8,900 bases of DNA, taken from positions 1 to 8,900 of the forward strand of contig CAKUAK010000098.1 in NCBI GenBank assembly GCA_934636325.1. The letters are read 5' to 3'. The position numbers and the translations under genes were made by a program. The notes beneath the pieces were generated by a model. That model was not told where the DNA came from. It saw only the letters and a list, made by a program, of their open reading frames with translations, and ran no database searches. Each line of letters starts with the position of its first letter. Within the stretch, counting starts at the first letter, position 1. This document shows positions 1-6,515 of this stretch, piece after piece. The stretch is from an uncultured Eubacteriales bacterium. GTDB lineage: Bacteria; Bacillota; Clostridia; Oscillospirales; Butyricicoccaceae.

Positions 1-40
1 GGATAAATGTGCCGTGATGCGCGGCACAGGATATATAATT

Positions 41-45
41 GGAGG
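41..45 (+). promoter_or_regulatory. Ribosome binding site of the rlmB-like gene
   Basis: A perfect GGAGG lies 7 bases before a GTG codon at 53. It decides the start of the methyltransferase: the in-frame GTG/ATG at 14-19 lies upstream of this site and has no comparable Shine-Dalgarno sequence visible in the window. Confidence 0.85.
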
Positions 46-52
46 TAAAGCC

Positions 53-886
53 GTGAAGGGCAGCAGAGAAAATAACGCCGCGGGCCGACCCCGTCAGGGC
101 GGCAGGAGACCCGGTGGCCGGAGCTTCGCCGATATGGACAGGCGGGCCGAGCGGGAGAGCGACGGACTTATAATAGAAGGCAAGAACGCCGTTCAGGAGG
201 CCGTCGAGAGCGGCCGCGAGATAGATAAGATACTTTTTGCTTCCGGTTCTCACAAAACGGTGGGGCATATCATTTCGGAGGCCAGAAAAAAGGGCATAGC
301 CGTGCTGGAGACCGACAAGCATAAGCTCGACCGCATGTCGGAGACCGGGGCGCATCAGGGCATAATCGCCATGTGCGCCGCCGCGCGCTATGCGTCGATG
401 GAGGACATACTGGCGCTGGCGGCGTCGAGGGGGGAAAAGCCCCTTGTAATCCTCTGCGACGGCATAACCGATCCCCATAACCTCGGCGCCATAATCAGGT
501 CGGCCGAGATATCGGGCGCTCACGGCGTCGTCATACCCCGCAGGCGCAGCGCCGGGCTCAACGCGGCCTGCGCAAAGGCGGCGGCCGGCGCGCTGGAGCA
601 TCTGCCGGTGGCCAAGTGTCAGAATACACAGCAGGCCGTCGAGTTTTTCAAGGAAAATGGACTTTTCGTCTATGCCGCCGATATGGGCGGCAGGACCATG
701 TATGATACCGATCTGACCGGCCCGGCATGCATCGTCATCGGCTCTGAGGGCGAGGGGGTTTCAAGATGGGTCAGGCAGAACTGCGACGCTGCGGTCAGCA
801 TACCGCAGAAGGGCAAGATACAGTCGCTCAATGCGTCCAATGCCGCCGCTGTTCTGCTCTATGAGGCATACAGACAGCGTATCTGA
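53..886 (+). CDS. rlmB: 23S rRNA (guanosine-2'-O-)-methyltransferase, RlmB/TrmH (SpoU) family
   Basis: This is a 277-residue SAM-dependent RNA 2'-O-ribose methyltransferase of the SPOUT class. In RlmB the target is G2251 in the peptidyl-transferase region of 23S rRNA. An arginine/glycine-rich tail (residues 1-35) precedes an L30e-like substrate-binding domain (about 38-110, beginning with LIIEGKNAV). The catalytic SpoU domain follows (about 128-277). All three SpoU motifs are intact: motif 1 with N143, G145 and R149, motif 2 IGSEGEG (229-235), and motif 3 IPQKGKIQSLNAS (250-262). These motifs form the trefoil knot that binds SAM. The GTG start at 53 is chosen for its GGAGG site. The basic tail is longer than in E. 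coli RlmB but common in Gram-positive members. The next gene starts 25 bases downstream, so co-transcription is likely. Family membership is firm. The exact target base is inferred from family, and a TrmH-like paralogue acting elsewhere remains possible. Confidence 0.92.
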   Translation: MKGSRENNAAGRPRQGGRRPGGRSFADMDRRAERESDGLIIEGKNAVQEAVESGREIDKILFASGSHKTVGHIISEARKKGIAVLETDKHKLDRMSETGAHQGIIAMCAAARYASMEDILALAASRGEKPLVILCDGITDPHNLGAIIRSAEISGAHGVVIPRRRSAGLNAACAKAAAGALEHLPVAKCQNTQQAVEFFKENGLFVYAADMGGRTMYDTDLTGPACIVIGSEGEGVSRWVRQNCDAAVSIPQKGKIQSLNASNAAAVLLYEAYRQRI

Positions 887-895
887 GCTTTTTTC

Positions 896-908
896 AGGTG
901 ATGGAGAG
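896..908 (+). promoter_or_regulatory. Ribosome binding site before the pseudo-ATPase gene
   Basis: The purine-rich stretch AGGTGATGGAGAG lies in the 25-base gap after the methyltransferase stop. Its AGGTGA part is 10 bases from the ATG at 912. It supports 912 over the longer in-frame reading from 831, which would overlap the methyltransferase by 56 bases and starts inside its conserved C-terminus. Confidence 0.6.
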
Positions 909-911
909 AGA

Positions 912-2975
912 ATGGAAAAAGAGCATTTTTCATTAGAGGATATCATAGCCGAGGTCAAGGCCGGGGATGCACCGGCCGAAGCGGCAAAGCCGGAGGAGCG
1001 CGCGGAAGAGCCCGCGCGCGGGAATGAAGCCCCGCCGCGCCCGCGCCGCAGCCATGACGGCGGCGAGCCGGAGGAAAGGGCCGCCGCGCCGGAGGACGTC
1101 AGCCTTCAGGCCGAGGAAAAGGCCCCGGGCCGCAGGGTGATACTCTTCAAAAGTCGCCGCGCCGCGCCCCGCGAGGATATCCCGGATGGGGAAGAGGCCG
1201 GGCCGGAGGAAGAGGCTGAAGCCCAGGGAGAGCCCGTGCCCTATCCCGTCGACGATGACGAAGAATATTATATAGAAGAAGAGCCATATGAAGAGGAGGA
1301 AGAGGAAAAGGAGGAGCTTTTTTATGATTTCCTCAACATCCCCTTCGACGATCCGGGGCGGGCCGTAAAGCGCCTCGGCAAAAAGATAGTCGGCATGTCG
1401 GTCCGCCTTATGGTCATGCTGGCATTATTGGCCGCAAGCGGATATGTCACCTTTGCCGGCGCGCTGGGGCTGCCCCATCTTGCCGAAGGAGCGGCCGCGC
1501 GGCTGATCGACACCGCCGTGCCGACCGTGGCGGCCCTTATTTCGGTCATACTGTGCTGGGAGGTCACGACGGCCGGTATCTGGCGGCTTTTGAAGCTGTG
1601 TCCGACCCTCGACAGTCTGACGGTATTTTCCTCCCTCGCGTCGGTCATCCATGGTCTGCTGCTATGCCTCGGCATAGGCGAGGGCCAGCCGCTGGGCTTA
1701 GTTACGGTCATGAGCTGCATGGCGGCGCTGGCCGCCAAGCGGGCCAGGGCACAGAACCTGCGCCGGGTATATAAGTGTATGGAGATGTCGGCCGATCCCG
1801 CCGCCGTAAAGGTCATGGGCGGCAAGAAGGACCGCACGGCCGTCAAGACCCGTGTCAATGCCGTGCCCGAGCCCCAGGATGCCGCGGGGACCGATCTGAC
1901 CGAAAAGACGTCGCAGGTCTTTGCGCCGGTGGTGATAGCCGTCTCGGTCGCCCTTTCGGTCGTCGCCAGCTTCGGCGGGGGCAATGCTGCCCGGTTCCCC
2001 TGGGCGCTGGCCGCCATCACATCGGTAATGGCCCCCTGCTCGCTTTGTGTATCGTCGGTCAGACCCTTCAGAAGCATATCGAAGAAGCTGTTCACATCGG
2101 GCGCGGCGATACTCAGCTATCGTAATGCCGCCAAAATATCCCGCACCGGCAGGATAAGCGCCGATGACGGCGACATATTCCCCCTGGGCTCTGTCCATAT
2201 CGCCGGGATGAAGATAACCTCCAACGCCATACCGATGGAGCAGGCGGTGTCCGATGCGGCGGCCGTCATGCGCGATATCGGGGGCGGCGTCGGCCGCGCC
2301 TTCTCCGACTTCGAGCGCGAGCAGTATCTCGCGCCGCGAAAGGCCGTCGACGTCAGATATTTCGGCGAGGGCGTATCGGCAAGGGTCAGGGACGACAATG
2401 TCCTTATCGGCAGCGCCGCCTTTTTGAGCCGTATGGGGGTCAATATCCACGAGGGTGCCGACAAGAAAAACGCCGTTTTCCTTGCCGTCAATTCCTATGA
2501 GGCCGCGATATTCACCCTTAAATATTCGGTCCAGCCGCAGCCCTATGCCGCCTTCGGCATACTCGGCCGCGCCGGCGTGGTCTGCGACCTGGCCGTCCGC
2601 GATTTCACCATAAGCGAGGCCATGATAGAGCGCCGGTTCGCCGCCAAAAAGAGCCTTATAAACATCCCGCCCACAGAGGTCAAGGAGGCCTACTGGTCGG
2701 AAAGGCTGGCCGGGGACGAGCCGCCCTGCGCCATACTTACCCGAGACAGCTTTCTTGCCTTTGCGGAGGTCATAGGCGCGGCAAAATGCCTTGTCAGGGC
2801 GGTCAGGGCCAATCTTTTCTGCTCTTATGTGTGCAGCGCCGTCGGCATGGTGACCATGTATTTCCTGGCCGTTATGGGCCGGGCATACCTTGCCTCGCCT
2901 GGGAATATCGCCCTATATCTGCTTGTCGGATATCTGCCGGTCTGGTTTACCGGGATATTTATGACAAAATACTAA
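912..2975 (+). CDS. Degenerate P-type ATPase-like membrane protein (catalytic motifs lost), with acidic N-terminal tail
   Basis: This is a 687-residue protein of unknown function. Residues 1-150 are low-complexity and charged (Glu/Ala/Pro/Arg), ending in a strongly acidic block (about 114-136). The rest follows P1B-ATPase order. There are four likely membrane segments (about 161-185, 203-225, 236-257, 262-278), then a short loop, then a pair (about 336-356 and 362-382) ending in APCSLC (374-379), where the metal motif CPC normally sits. An N-domain-like segment follows (about 483-540; GEGVSARV, then LIGSAAFL), and last a helix pair (about 632-652, 664-684) preceded by RAVRANLF. The catalytic core is gone: DKTGT is replaced around 418-424 by DDGDIFP, no TGE actuator motif fits the short loop at 280-335, TGDN is replaced by VRDF (562-565), and GDGxND is missing. 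ATP-driven transport is therefore unlikely. The frame is intact over 2 kb, so it is not a decaying pseudogene. It probably shares a transcript with the methyltransferase. The homology was judged by eye; coding status is secure, function unknown. Confidence 0.75.
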   Translation: MEKEHFSLEDIIAEVKAGDAPAEAAKPEERAEEPARGNEAPPRPRRSHDGGEPEERAAAPEDVSLQAEEKAPGRRVILFKSRRAAPREDIPDGEEAGPEEEAEAQGEPVPYPVDDDEEYYIEEEPYEEEEEEKEELFYDFLNIPFDDPGRAVKRLGKKIVGMSVRLMVMLALLAASGYVTFAGALGLPHLAEGAAARLIDTAVPTVAALISVILCWEVTTAGIWRLLKLCPTLDSLTVFSSLASVIHGLLLCLGIGEGQPLGLVTVMSCMAALAAKRARAQNLRRVYKCMEMSADPAAVKVMGGKKDRTAVKTRVNAVPEPQDAAGTDLTEKTSQVFAPVVIAVSVALSVVASFGGGNAARFPWALAAITSVMAPCSLCVSSVRPFRSISKKLFTSGAAILSYRNAAKISRTGRISADDGDIFPLGSVHIAGMKITSNAIPMEQAVSDAAAVMRDIGGGVGRAFSDFEREQYLAPRKAVDVRYFGEGVSARVRDDNVLIGSAAFLSRMGVNIHEGADKKNAVFLAVNSYEAAIFTLKYSVQPQPYAAFGILGRAGVVCDLAVRDFTISEAMIERRFAAKKSLINIPPTEVKEAYWSERLAGDEPPCAILTRDSFLAFAEVIGAAKCLVRAVRANLFCSYVCSAVGMVTMYFLAVMGRAYLASPGNIALYLLVGYLPVWFTGIFMTKY

Positions 2976-2992
2976 AATGTGCATAAAAAAGA

Positions 2993-3021
2993 TTGAAAAA
3001 TCTATCACTCCATTATATAAT
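2993..3021 (+). promoter_or_regulatory. Promoter of the EF-G-like gene (sigma-A type)
   Basis: A TTGAAA box (2993-2998) and a perfect TATAAT (3016-3021) are separated by 17 bases, in an AT-rich island inside GC-rich DNA. Transcription would start near 3028, giving a leader of about 70 bases. No terminator is evident between the pseudo-ATPase stop (2975) and this promoter, so some read-through from upstream is possible. Confidence 0.8.
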
Positions 3022-3096
3022 AAGTACATCGGCGAAGACCGCTTATAAAAATATCAGCGAGCAACGCTTAATCAATAAAAAGGAGAGATAGAACTT

Positions 3097-5178
3097 ATGG
3101 CCTACACCCTGGACAAAATCAGAAACGTCTGCCTTCTCGGACACGGCGGCGACGGAAAGACATCCCTTGTCGAGAGCCTGCTTTACATGACCGGCGGTAT
3201 CGACCGCCTCGGCAGCACGACAGACGGCAATACGGTAAGTGACTTTGACGCTGAAGAGATCAAGCGTCAGATCTCGATACAGCTTTCCTTGGCTCCTGTC
3301 GAGTTCAAGGGAAATATCATAAATCTTATTGATACCCCGGGCTATTTTGATTTCGAAGGCGAAGTCGAAGAGGCCATAAGAGTCGCCGACAGCGGCATCA
3401 TCGTCGTATCGGCAAAGAACGGCTGCGCCGTCGGCACGGAAAAGGCCTGGAAGGCCGTGCAGAAGCATAAGCTGCCCGCCTTCTTCTATATCTCCAAGGT
3501 CGACGAGGAAAACGCCGACTATGAAAAGGCTTACGAGAGCCTGCGCGAGGCCTTCGGCCACAGCGTCACCCCCTTCGTCATTCCTCTGTTCGATGCAAAC
3601 GGCAAGTCGGAGGGCGTTATAAATCTGCTTTCCGAGACAGTATATAAATCGGAGAACGGCAAGATCACCGAGCATGAAGTCCCCGAGAACAAGAAGGAAA
3701 AGGTAGAGCGCCTTCGCGGCAGCCTTATCGAGAGCGTCGCAGAGAGCTCTGAAGAGATGCTCGACAAATACTTTGCGGGCGAGACCTTCACCAACGAAGA
3801 GATCCTTGCCGGCCTGCGTCAGGGCATAATCAACGGCGATATCGCCCCGGTCATCTGCGGCTCGGCCTTCAACGGCCTCGGCACGATGGATCTGCTGCGC
3901 GCCATTATCAACTATGCCCCCAGCCCCAATGACGTCAGAACGGAAAAGGGCGTCGATGATGACGGCAACGAGGTCGAGCTCAAGTACGATCCCAACGGCA
4001 AGACCGTTCTGTTCGTATTCAAGACCATTGCCGACCAGTACGGCCGCTTCTCTTATTTCAAGGTCATGAACGGCAATCTGACGCCCGATATGACCCTGGT
4101 CAACAGCCGCACAGGCGCAAGCGAGAAGATGGGTCACATCTATATAGTCAAGGGCAAGAAGAATATCGAAGTCGATAAGATCGGCTGCGGAGATATCGGC
4201 GCCGTTTCCAAGCTGACCAACACCAGCACCGGCGATACCCTCTGTGCTCCCGGCATCAATATCAAGCTCAAGGGCATCGACTTTGCAGAGCCCTGCTATT
4301 CAAGGGCCATCGCCCCCAAGGTAAAGGGCGGCGAGGATAAGATCGCCTCCGGCCTCAACAGGCTGCGCGACGAGGATCCCTCTTTCAGAGTAGTAAATAA
4401 CGCCGAGACCAAGCAGATGGTCATTTCCGGCGCTGGCGATATACATATCGACGTCATCTGCTCCAAGCTGAAGAATAAGTTCGGCGTCGATGTCGAGCTT
4501 TCCGACCCGAAGGTACCTTACAGGGAGAAGATCCGCAAAAAGGTCAGCGTCGAAGGCAAGCATAAGAAGCAGTCGGGCGGCCACGGCCAGTACGGACACG
4601 TCAAGATGGACTTCGAGCCCATCACCGACGGTTCCGAGGACTTCATCTTTGCCGAGACGGTCTTTGGCGGAAGCGTCCCGAAGAACTTCCACCCCGCGGT
4701 CGAAAAGGGTATCCGCGAGGCCATGGAGCACGGCGTTCTGGCCGGTTACCCGATGGTAGCCCTCAAGGCGACGCTGACCGACGGTTCGTACCACGACGTC
4801 GACTCCAACGAAATGTCCTTCAAGATGGCCGCACGCCTTGCCTATAAGGCCGGTATCCCCCAGGCCAACCCGGTCATCCTCGAGCCTGTATCGTCCCTTA
4901 AGGTCTATGTCCCCGACAGCTACATGGGTGATATCATCGGCGATATGAATAAGCGCCGCGGCCGCATCATGGGTATGACCCCTGTTGAGGGCGGACTTCA
5001 GATGATCGAGGCCGAGGCACCGACGGCCGAGATCGCCGACTATGCCATCACCCTGCGTTCCATGACCCAGGGCAGAGGCAGCTTCACAAGCAAGTTTGAG
5101 CGCTATGAGGAAGCCCCCCCGGCAGTTCAGGAGCAGGTCATCGCCAACTCCCAGATGCTTGTCGACGACGACGAATAA
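3097..5178 (+). CDS. EF-G-like translational GTPase (FusA2/EF-G2 type)
   Basis: This 693-residue protein has the full five-domain EF-G length. The GTPase domain (about 1-280) has P-loop GHGGDGKTS (15-23), switch I ending KRQISI (56-61), G3 DTPGYFDF (79-86), G4 SKVD (133-136) and G5-like CGSA. Domain II is near 290-375, III near 385-465, IV near 470-600 (with KHKKQSGGHGQYG), and V near 600-685. Canonical EF-G has GHIDAGKT, DTPGHVDF and NKMD. Here the catalytic His of G3 is Tyr83, and G4 has Ser133 for Asn. The P-loop and Tyr variant are typical of the second EF-G (FusA2) group, whose role in translation is poorly defined, so this is unlikely to be the main elongation factor. It does not look like a TetM-type resistance protein. 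It starts at ATG 3097 behind AGGAGAG (3081-3087, 9-base spacer) and has its own promoter and terminator. Its codons look more biased (ATC, AAG) than its neighbours', which suggests high expression. Confidence 0.88.
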   Translation: MAYTLDKIRNVCLLGHGGDGKTSLVESLLYMTGGIDRLGSTTDGNTVSDFDAEEIKRQISIQLSLAPVEFKGNIINLIDTPGYFDFEGEVEEAIRVADSGIIVVSAKNGCAVGTEKAWKAVQKHKLPAFFYISKVDEENADYEKAYESLREAFGHSVTPFVIPLFDANGKSEGVINLLSETVYKSENGKITEHEVPENKKEKVERLRGSLIESVAESSEEMLDKYFAGETFTNEEILAGLRQGIINGDIAPVICGSAFNGLGTMDLLRAIINYAPSPNDVRTEKGVDDDGNEVELKYDPNGKTVLFVFKTIADQYGRFSYFKVMNGNLTPDMTLVNSRTGASEKMGHIYIVKGKKNIEVDKIGCGDIGAVSKLTNTSTGDTLCAPGINIKLKGIDFAEPCYSRAIAPKVKGGEDKIASGLNRLRDEDPSFRVVNNAETKQMVISGAGDIHIDVICSKLKNKFGVDVELSDPKVPYREKIRKKVSVEGKHKKQSGGHGQYGHVKMDFEPITDGSEDFIFAETVFGGSVPKNFHPAVEKGIREAMEHGVLAGYPMVALKATLTDGSYHDVDSNEMSFKMAARLAYKAGIPQANPVILEPVSSLKVYVPDSYMGDIIGDMNKRRGRIMGMTPVEGGLQMIEAEAPTAEIADYAITLRSMTQGRGSFTSKFERYEEAPPAVQEQVIANSQMLVDDDE

Positions 5179-5202
5179 GCCTTATATAACAAGAATACAT
5201 AA

Positions 5203-5234
5203 TGCCGGGCGGCCATCGGCCGCCCGGTATTTTT
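5203..5234 (+). terminator. Intrinsic terminator of the EF-G-like gene
   Basis: A perfect 10-bp GC stem pairs 5205-5214 with 5218-5227 around an ATC loop. It is extended by a G-T and a T-A pair and followed by ATTTTT. It lies 25 bases after the stop codon. Confidence 0.93.
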
Positions 5235-5266
5235 GCATTTTTGGGCTTTATCGGCAGATAACTTCA

Positions 5267-5275
5267 TGGTATAAT
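5267..5275 (+). promoter_or_regulatory. Extended -10 promoter of the patatin-like gene
   Basis: TGG followed by TATAAT (5270-5275) makes an extended -10 element. The -35 region about 17 bases upstream (TTTATC, 5247-5252) is poor. Transcription would begin near 5282, giving a leader of about 36 bases. It lies just downstream of the preceding terminator, so the next gene is probably an independent unit. Confidence 0.65.
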
Positions 5276-5305
5276 GCTTACAATATTTTCGAAAACATCG
5301 TACAC

Positions 5306-5310
5306 GGAGG
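5306..5310 (+). promoter_or_regulatory. Ribosome binding site of the patatin-like gene
   Basis: GGAGG sits 7 bases before ATG 5318. It sets the start of the phospholipase gene. The same frame is open back to 5096, but that stretch runs through the EF-G end, the terminator and the promoter. Confidence 0.9.
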
Positions 5311-5317
5311 TATTATT

Positions 5318-6463
5318 ATGCTTGGCATAGCTCTTGAAGGCGGCGGGGCGAAGGGGGCCTACCATATCGGCGCAATAAAGGCCTGTATGGAGATGGGATA
5401 TTATCCGCCGCAGGCCATCGCCGGGGCGTCGATCGGCGCCATGAACGCTGCCATGATAGCCCAGGGCGATTTTGAACAGGCAGAAGAGCTTTGGAAAAAT
5501 GTCAGCGGCAGCGACGTCTTTTCCGAACAGGATGAAAAGCTGATAAACGCCAACTTCCGCAAGCTCGACGTCGGCGAGATCGCCGATCTGCTTTCGACAG
5601 CCCGGGCCATCATCGCTGCGGGCGGGGTCGACAATACCAACATGAAGGGCTTTATCGACAGATATGTTGATCCTCATAAGCTGATGGAAAGCCCGATAGA
5701 TTTCGGGATAGTCACCTTTGCACTGCCAGAGTTCAAGGCCTTTGAGATATTCAAGGATGAGATGGGCGAGGAGAACATCAGGACATATATCCTTGCAAGC
5801 GCAGCCTTCCCCGGGTTTAAACGGGTGAAGATGGGCCAGAGCACCTTTGTTGACGGCGGCGTTTATGATAACTGCCCGGTCAATATGCTGCTTGAACGGG
5901 GCTGCGATACCGTCATCGCCGTGCGCACCAATGCCGTCGGCGTCACGCGGTATGACGATAAGGATCCTAGGGTCATAACGATACGGCCAAGCGAGGATCT
6001 TGGATCGCTTATGAAATTCTCTCCGAAGGTATCACAGCATAATATGGAGCTTGGTTATTACGACGGCCTGCGCGCCCTTATGAAGCTGGGAGGCAGAAGA
6101 TACTATCTGACCGATGACGATACCGGCATATGCGTGGACAGGCTCTTCATGCTGCCGGATAGTGCAATTCTGGAATCTGCAAGATTAATGAAGATACCCG
6201 AAAAAATGGATCCCAGGCGGCTTTTGATGACCCGTGTGCTGCCGGTGCTTTTCGAGCATTTCGATCTTGACCGCTATGCCGGTTACCATGACCTTATAAT
6301 CGCCATGGCCGAGGATAGGGCAGAGCGCTGCGGCATAAAGCGATTGTCGCTCTACACGGCCAAAGAGCTCATGGCAGCGGCCCTCGATGCACAGCCCTCA
6401 GGTCGGGTCAAGAATATAAATAAAGCCATCGATCTGATACTCATGTCGATAGCCGGAAAATAG
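5318..6463 (+). CDS. Patatin-like phospholipase (lipid acyl hydrolase)
   Basis: This is a 381-residue protein with the complete Ser-Asp dyad of the patatin family, which hydrolyses acyl ester bonds in phospholipids or other lipids. The oxyanion-hole motif EGGGAKGAYHIG is at residues 7-18. The nucleophile elbow GASIG is at 36-40 (Ser38), and the catalytic Asp lies in VDGGVYDN (Asp179). The patatin domain spans about 1-210. The C-terminal 170 residues are mostly helical-looking and carry no motif I recognise. There is no signal peptide or membrane segment, so it is probably cytoplasmic, perhaps membrane-associated. The native substrate cannot be told from the sequence. The start at 5318 is fixed by GGAGG and by the EGGG motif lying at the very N-terminus, as usual for bacterial members. 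It stands alone between two terminators. A secreted toxin role is unlikely, because there is no secretion signal and no toxin-secretion gene nearby. Confidence 0.93.
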   Translation: MLGIALEGGGAKGAYHIGAIKACMEMGYYPPQAIAGASIGAMNAAMIAQGDFEQAEELWKNVSGSDVFSEQDEKLINANFRKLDVGEIADLLSTARAIIAAGGVDNTNMKGFIDRYVDPHKLMESPIDFGIVTFALPEFKAFEIFKDEMGEENIRTYILASAAFPGFKRVKMGQSTFVDGGVYDNCPVNMLLERGCDTVIAVRTNAVGVTRYDDKDPRVITIRPSEDLGSLMKFSPKVSQHNMELGYYDGLRALMKLGGRRYYLTDDDTGICVDRLFMLPDSAILESARLMKIPEKMDPRRLLMTRVLPVLFEHFDLDRYAGYHDLIIAMAEDRAERCGIKRLSLYTAKELMAAALDAQPSGRVKNINKAIDLILMSIAGK

Positions 6464-6466
6464 AAA

Positions 6467-6499
6467 ATGCCCCGCGGATGATATCTATCCGCGGGGCAT
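6467..6499. terminator. Bidirectional terminator between convergent genes
   Basis: A perfect 13-bp inverted repeat pairs 6467-6479 with 6487-6499 around a 7-base loop. It begins 4 bases after the patatin stop (6463) and lies 17 bases beyond the end of the minus-strand radical SAM gene (6516). Read on the minus strand it is followed by TTTT; on the plus strand only by a short GGTTTG. It probably serves both genes and is better for the minus strand. Confidence 0.85.
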
Positions 6500-6515
6500 G
6501 GTTTGCATATGCGGT

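Noticed and set aside
8..28. 7-bp perfect inverted repeat at the window start
   Set aside because: It could be the end of an upstream transcript, but no T run follows on either strand and the upstream gene is not in the window.
34..39. TATAAT box before the methyltransferase gene
   Set aside because: Transcription would start around 46, inside or just after the ribosome binding site, so the mRNA would lose it. It is most likely a chance AT-rich stretch; the gene is probably transcribed from upstream of the window.
14..52. N-terminal extension of the methyltransferase from GTG 14 or ATG 17
   Set aside because: No ribosome binding site is seen before it, whereas GGAGG at 41-45 points clearly to GTG 53.
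831..911. Longer start for the pseudo-ATPase gene
   Set aside because: It would overlap the conserved C-terminus of the methyltransferase and lacks a ribosome binding site; ATG 912 fits better.
1322..2450. Long minus-strand open frames opposite the pseudo-ATPase gene
   Set aside because: They are shadows of the GC-rich coding frame, with compositionally odd translations and no recognisable domain.
2990..3003. 5-bp hairpin with a GAAA loop after the pseudo-ATPase gene
   Set aside because: It is too weak for a terminator and overlaps the -35 box of the next promoter.
3043..4137. 364-codon minus-strand frame opposite the EF-G-like gene
   Set aside because: It is a mirror of the biased codon use of the real gene and overlaps its promoter and start; its translation has no family motif.
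5096..5317. Longer start for the patatin-like gene
   Set aside because: The open stretch crosses the EF-G stop, an intrinsic terminator and a promoter; GGAGG and the EGGG motif fix the start at 5318.
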